9,054 nucleotides of DNA from Candidatus Omnitrophota bacterium (lineage in GTDB: Bacteria > Omnitrophota > Gorgyraeia > Tantalellales > Tantalellaceae): assembly GCA_023142805.1 (NCBI GenBank), contig JAGLIU010000023.1, forward strand, positions 1 through 9,054. The letters are read 5' to 3'. Every line of letters starts with the position of its first letter. Positions within the stretch are counted from its first letter, which is position 1. Positions 6,132-9,054 of the stretch are shown here, piece after piece. The translations under genes were made by a program, and so were the position numbers. Under the pieces are notes generated by a model. That model did no database searches and was not told the origin of the DNA. It worked only from the letters and a program-made list of their open reading frames with translations.

Positions 6132-6822
6132 ATAGCTCCTCCCTTTCTCTCTCTAATAAATCCGGACGCCTGGTCCTCGTCCTTTTTTCAGCTTGTTCCT
6201 CCTGCCACACCCTGATCTTTTTCGGATCACCGCAAAGTAAAACCGAGGGAACCCGCATATCATTATAAACCGCCGGACGAGTATACTGCGGATATTCCAG
6301 CATATCATTTTCGAATGATTCTTCTTCCAAACAATTTTTATCCCCTAAAACACCCGGAATAAGTCTTATCACCGCGTCACATAAAACCATCGCCGGAAGT
6401 TCCCCGCACGTAAGAACATAATCTCCTATTGAGATCTCCCTGTCAACTAATGATCTTATTCGTTCGTCAAACCCCTCATAATGTCCGCAGATCAAGATCA
6501 TATGATCCAAAAAGGATAACTTTTTTGCTTCCCGCACATCAAATCTGTCTCCCTGCGGAGTAAGTAAGATCACAACTGTATTTTTCGCGCTTTTGTTCTT
6601 AAGATCTTTAAGCGCCTTATCGACAGGCTCTATCTTCATAACCATTCCCGGCCCGCCTCCATAAGGTTTATCATCGGCCGTTCGATGCCTGTCACAAGTC
6701 CAATCCCGAAGATCATGAACACGAATATCCACAACCCCTTCCCTCCGGGCTATTTTCATCATAGACTCGTCAAACACCCCTTTAAACATGCTCGGGAACA
6801 ATGTGATTATATCTATTCGCAT
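6112..6822 (-). CDS. trmD: tRNA (guanine-N1)-methyltransferase, m1G37
   Basis: TrmD methylates G37 of tRNAs that have G36, using SAM, and so prevents +1 frameshifting at proline and related codons. The 236-residue SPOUT-family protein carries PYGGGPGM (53-60), GHYEGFDERI (113-122), the trefoil-knot segment SIGDYVLTCGELPAM (131-145), IPGVLG (155-160) and the LEYPQYTRP block (175-183) with catalytic D173 just before it. The C-terminal RTRRPDLL segment (216-223) is also typical. I start at ATG 6822 (MRIDIITLFP, the canonical opening) rather than GTG 6828, because AAGGTG sits just before the ATG. Residue 139 is Cys (TGC) where the family nearly always has Gly (TGGE), in the cofactor-binding loop. 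The gene overlaps rplS by 20 bases. No rimM lies between it and rpsP. Confidence 0.97.
   Translation of the reverse strand: MRIDIITLFPSMFKGVFDESMMKIARREGVVDIRVHDLRDWTCDRHRTADDKPYGGGPGMVMKIEPVDKALKDLKNKSAKNTVVILLTPQGDRFDVREAKKLSFLDHMILICGHYEGFDERIRSLVDREISIGDYVLTCGELPAMVLCDAVIRLIPGVLGDKNCLEEESFENDMLEYPQYTRPAVYNDMRVPSVLLCGDPKKIRVWQEEQAEKRTRTRRPDLLEREREELYEETDS
6136..6143 (-). promoter_or_regulatory. Ribosome binding site of rplS, inside trmD
   Basis: The coding strand reads GGGAGGAG followed by CTAT and the rplS ATG. It is a near-consensus Shine-Dalgarno lying within the last codons of trmD. It fixes the rplS start and may let L19 be made at a higher rate than TrmD, a disparity known in E. coli for this gene pair. 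Confidence 0.8.
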
Positions 6823-6893
6823 ATACACCTTTTTTCGCGATCCGTGATCAGCTTTGAAAAAGCCGCCAACAAACTACTCCTCACTAAGCGCGA

Positions 6894-7133
6894 TCATATA
6901 TCCAAACGTTTTATTATACTTTTAACTGTTTCTGATGGTTTGGCTCCTGTCTTCAACCAGTATTCCACTCGTTCTCTGTCGAGTACCACTTGATCTTTGC
7001 CTTTTTTCGGATCATAACTGCCAAGTTCCTCCAGAGCTTTCCCATCTCTTTTTTCGGACTTTGTCATCGCTACAATGCGGTAAAATGGACGTTTTTTTGA
7101 ACCAAACATCTTCAGCCGTAACACAACTGACAT
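6894..7133 (-). CDS. rpsP: 30S ribosomal protein S16
   Basis: S16 binds 16S rRNA early in 30S assembly. From ATG 7133 the protein has 79 residues and opens with the canonical SVVLRLKMFGSKKRPFYRIV. LEELGSYDP (35-43) and ERVEYWLKTGAKPSETV (54-70) follow, which together are diagnostic. An in-frame GTG at 7196 would add 21 residues, but these do not resemble S16, and a near-perfect AAGGAGG sits five bases before the ATG at 7133, so the longer version is rejected. The gene is flanked by 74 bases on the murA side and 71 bases before trmD, the two largest gaps within the cluster. In many bacteria rpsP follows ffh; here it follows murA. Confidence 0.98.
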   Translation of the reverse strand: MSVVLRLKMFGSKKRPFYRIVAMTKSEKRDGKALEELGSYDPKKGKDQVVLDRERVEYWLKTGAKPSETVKSIIKRLDI

Positions 7134-7138
7134 TTTTT

Positions 7139-7145
7139 CCTCCTT
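7139..7145 (-). promoter_or_regulatory. Ribosome binding site of rpsP
   Basis: The coding strand reads AAGGAGG, then five bases, then the ATG at 7133. It is the best Shine-Dalgarno in the window and decides the rpsP start against the upstream in-frame GTG. Confidence 0.9.
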
Positions 7146-7156
7146 TTTAGTTCGCG

Positions 7157-7180
7157 ATCCGGAAACTTCATTCTCCGGAC
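7157..7180 (-). promoter_or_regulatory. Short stem-loop in the murA-rpsP gap
   Basis: Two copies of the self-complementary hexamer TCCGGA (7179-7174 and 7163-7158) are separated by 10 bases and can pair as a 6-bp stem, extended by a G-U pair on each side. No T-run follows, so it is not an intrinsic terminator. It could be an mRNA processing or stability element between a cell-wall gene and a highly expressed ribosomal gene. I see no clear -35/-10 promoter in the 74-base gap. Confidence 0.35.
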
Positions 7181-7207
7181 TCTGACTTCTTAACACTAAA
7201 CGATTTA

Positions 7208-8473
7208 CTATTCTTTCACTCTATGAACTTTCGCGCCTACAGCGGAAAGTTTATCTTCAATACGCTCATACCCTCTGTCTAAATGATATATCCTCGATAC
7301 TTCTGTATGTCCTTCCGCCATCAATCCCGCTAGAACCAAAGCGGCGGACGCTCTTAGATCCGATGCCATAACTCGCGCGCCGCTAAGTTTGTCCACACCT
7401 TTTATTATGGCTGTTGCCCCTTCGAGAATTATCTCCGCTCCCATCCTATTGAGTTCACTTATATGTATGAACCTTTCAGGGTACACCTTCTCGGTTATCA
7501 CACTAAGCCCATTCGCGATCGTAAGCAAACTCATCATCTGCGCCTGCAGATCCGTGGGAAACCCGGGATACGTCAAAGTCGTAACATCAAGAGAATTTAT
7601 TTTTCCTTCTCCGCGGCGGATCTCTATTCCATCTGATCTTTCTTCTATCTCACCACCACATTCTATCAATTTATCCGTTAAAGCAAGATTATGTTCCGGC
7701 AACGCGTTTTTAAGGAACAATTTTCCATTCGTCGCTACCGCCGCTATCATATATGTTCCGGTTTCGATCCTATCCGGAATAACTGAATATTCTATACCCT
7801 TAAGCTTCTTTACTCCTCTAACCCTGATAGTCGGAGTTCCCGCGCCTTTTATTTCCGCCCCCATCCCGGACAAAAACCCTGCCAGGTCCAGAACTTCAGG
7901 CTCACACGCCGCGTTTTCAATAACAGTTTCTCCATCAGTTAAAACCGCGGTCATCAAGATATTTGATGTTGCCAAAACACTGGATCCAAAATGTCCGCCG
8001 AGATAGATCCTGTTGCCTTTCAGTTCTTTTCCCTCGGCAAGAATATATCCTTCTTCAACGCGGATCTTGACCCCAAGCGCCCTCAACCCCTTTAAATGAA
8101 GATCTATAGGCCTGGGGCCTATAACACATCCTCCCGGGAACGAAACTCTGGCCTCCCCATATCTGGCGATCAACGGCCCTAATACCGAGATCGAAGCTCT
8201 CATAGTACTTACCAGTTCATACGAAGCTGTAACATTTTTTACACTGCCCTCAGATATTTCAACTTTGTCCCCGGTTTTTGTTATTTCCCTTCCCAGAGAA
8301 TTAAGAATATCTATCATCGTATAAACATCCTTCAAATCCGGAACATTGGAAATAACGCACCTGTCATCCGTCAGGATAGTTGCCGCGAGAATAGGCAAAC
8401 AAGCGTTTTTCGCGCCGCTTATAGTAATCGTACCTGATAATGGTATCCCGCCTTCTATCGCTAATCTATCCAC
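7208..8473 (-). CDS. murA: UDP-N-acetylglucosamine 1-carboxyvinyltransferase (enolpyruvyl transferase)
   Basis: MurA transfers enolpyruvate from PEP to UDP-GlcNAc, the first committed step of peptidoglycan synthesis, in the cytoplasm. The 421 residues match the usual length of about 418-420. Catalytic and binding residues are all visible: K22 and N23 in SGAKNACLPIL, R92 in STMRAS, the active-site loop PGGCVIGPRPIDLH with C116 and R121, D308 in GFPTDLQAQ and R374 in DLRASAALV. C116 is the residue alkylated by fosfomycin; some bacteria have Asp there. The start is GTG 8473, preceded by AGGATGG four bases upstream, and it overlaps the prmC stop by eight bases. The protein opens MDRLAIEGGIPLSGTI, as expected. 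A 205-codon open frame on the opposite strand is only an antisense shadow. Confidence 0.98.
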   Translation of the reverse strand: MDRLAIEGGIPLSGTITISGAKNACLPILAATILTDDRCVISNVPDLKDVYTMIDILNSLGREITKTGDKVEISEGSVKNVTASYELVSTMRASISVLGPLIARYGEARVSFPGGCVIGPRPIDLHLKGLRALGVKIRVEEGYILAEGKELKGNRIYLGGHFGSSVLATSNILMTAVLTDGETVIENAACEPEVLDLAGFLSGMGAEIKGAGTPTIRVRGVKKLKGIEYSVIPDRIETGTYMIAAVATNGKLFLKNALPEHNLALTDKLIECGGEIEERSDGIEIRRGEGKINSLDVTTLTYPGFPTDLQAQMMSLLTIANGLSVITEKVYPERFIHISELNRMGAEIILEGATAIIKGVDKLSGARVMASDLRASAALVLAGLMAEGHTEVSRIYHLDRGYERIEDKLSAVGAKVHRVKE

Positions 8474-9054
8474 GCTTCCATCCTATGATAACACGTTCGT
8501 AACCATTGAAATCTTTAAAACTGGTCACCCGGGAAAATCCATGCTCACTAAACAGACCCTTTACCTTAGAAGCCTGGTCATATCCGCATTCAACCGCGAC
8601 AAAACCTCCCTTTGCCAAAAACTTTCCGCTTTGCTCGGCTATAACGCTTAAGTGATCCATCCCCTCGACTCCTGAATAAAGCGCTGTGCGGGGTTCTTCT
8701 CTCACCCATGCGTCCAATTCATTATAATCCATTTTTGAAACATACGGCGGATTGGAAATTATAGCGTTAAATTTTCCTTCATATGTTTCATCAAAAACAT
8801 CAAACATGTCCGACGAGACAAACCTTACGTTATCATTACACCCAAATCGATCAATATTATCCCTCGCGACATCCAGCGCGTCCGAAGAAATATCCGTAGC
8901 TATAATACTGCAATCCTCTATCAACCTCGCTAGAACCAAAGCTATAACTCCGCTGCCTGTTCCAAGGTCCAGAACAACGGGCTTTTTATCCGCTTTTTCA
9001 AGAAGAAAATCCGCGGATATTGAAACCAACAGTTCTGTTTCCGGCCGGGGTATC
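8466..9054 (-). CDS. prmC: Peptide chain release factor N5-glutamine methyltransferase, C-terminal part (runs off right edge)
   Basis: PrmC (HemK) methylates the Gln of the GGQ motif in release factors RF1 and RF2, using SAM. The 195 in-frame codons in the window cover the whole catalytic domain. The first visible residues are IPRPETELL, the conserved family motif. VVLDLGTGSGVIALVLA follows as the SAM-binding Gly-rich loop, then IATDISSDAL, and ISNPPYVS with the catalytic NPPY. EEPRTALYSGVEGMDHL and the ending GYERVIIGWKRG are also typical. A TTG at 9029 is not the start, because the frame stays open and conserved upstream to the edge. The missing part is the N-terminal helical domain. The stop overlaps the murA start by eight bases. 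By analogy prfA may lie just to the right, but this is not visible. Confidence 0.96.
   Translation of the reverse strand, partial: IPRPETELLVSISADFLLEKADKKPVVLDLGTGSGVIALVLARLIEDCSIIATDISSDALDVARDNIDRFGCNDNVRFVSSDMFDVFDETYEGKFNAIISNPPYVSKMDYNELDAWVREEPRTALYSGVEGMDHLSVIAEQSGKFLAKGGFVAVECGYDQASKVKGLFSEHGFSRVTSFKDFNGYERVIIGWKRG

Noticed and set aside
7134..7196. 21-residue N-terminal extension of S16 from GTG 7196
   Set aside because: S16 begins at the conserved SVVLRL, the ATG at 7133 has a near-perfect Shine-Dalgarno, and the extension covers the murA-rpsP stem-loop.
7389..8006. 205-codon open reading frame on the plus strand
   Set aside because: It lies fully antisense to murA, whose catalytic residues are intact. 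Its translation shows no recognisable domain, and no other plus-strand gene exists in the window.
9027..9029. TTG at 9029 as the start of prmC
   Set aside because: The same frame continues upstream through the conserved IPRPETELL motif to the window edge, so the gene begins outside the window.

Overview
The window is a gene-dense bacterial chromosome segment in which all eleven recognisable genes lie on the minus strand, so transcription runs from right (9054) to left (1). G+C is moderate (low 40s % by eye). There is no mobile element, tRNA, rRNA or CRISPR array. No gene-free gap exceeds about 75 bases. Most junctions overlap or are separated by only a few bases, which suggests one long operon. 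The organism cannot be named from the sequence. Housekeeping gene order combined with a Wood-Ljungdahl-type methyl-branch cluster would suit an uncultured anaerobic bacterium (Omnitrophota-like is my low-confidence guess).

Right part (about 9054-5132), in transcription order: the C-terminal part of prmC (release-factor glutamine methyltransferase), murA (first committed step of peptidoglycan synthesis), rpsP (ribosomal protein S16), trmD (tRNA m1G37 methyltransferase), rplS (ribosomal protein L19) and rnhB (RNase HII). The rpsP-trmD-rplS-rnhB order is widespread in bacteria, but the KH-domain and rimM genes often found between rpsP and trmD are absent here.

Middle and left part (about 5142-331): fhs, fchA, folD, metF and panB. 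The first four carry formate plus THF through formyl-, methenyl- and methylene-THF to methyl-THF. PanB consumes methylene-THF to make ketopantoate for pantothenate and CoA. The fhs-fchA-folD-...-metF order resembles, from memory, the methyl-branch cluster of Acetobacterium woodii, but without rnfC2 and metV between folD and metF. The FolD here has Gln52 in place of the Lys needed for cyclohydrolase activity in characterised bifunctional FolD enzymes. FchA, a separate cyclohydrolase encoded two bases-of-spacing away upstream of folD, would fill that role. This division of labour is the most interesting inference from the window.

Left edge (1-272): the N-terminal 90 residues of a P-loop protein of the dethiobiotin-synthetase-like (BioD/CobQ/Pta N-domain) type, separated from panB by 58 bases.

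The genes may be linked through one-carbon metabolism. PrmC and TrmD use S-adenosylmethionine, whose methyl group can come from methyl-THF. Initiator tRNA formylation uses formyl-THF, and PanB uses methylene-THF. Sequence-level curiosities are a perfect 12-bp inverted repeat inside metF, a long A-tract at the rnhB/fhs junction where the two frames are nearly fused, and a Gly-to-Cys change in the TrmD cofactor loop.
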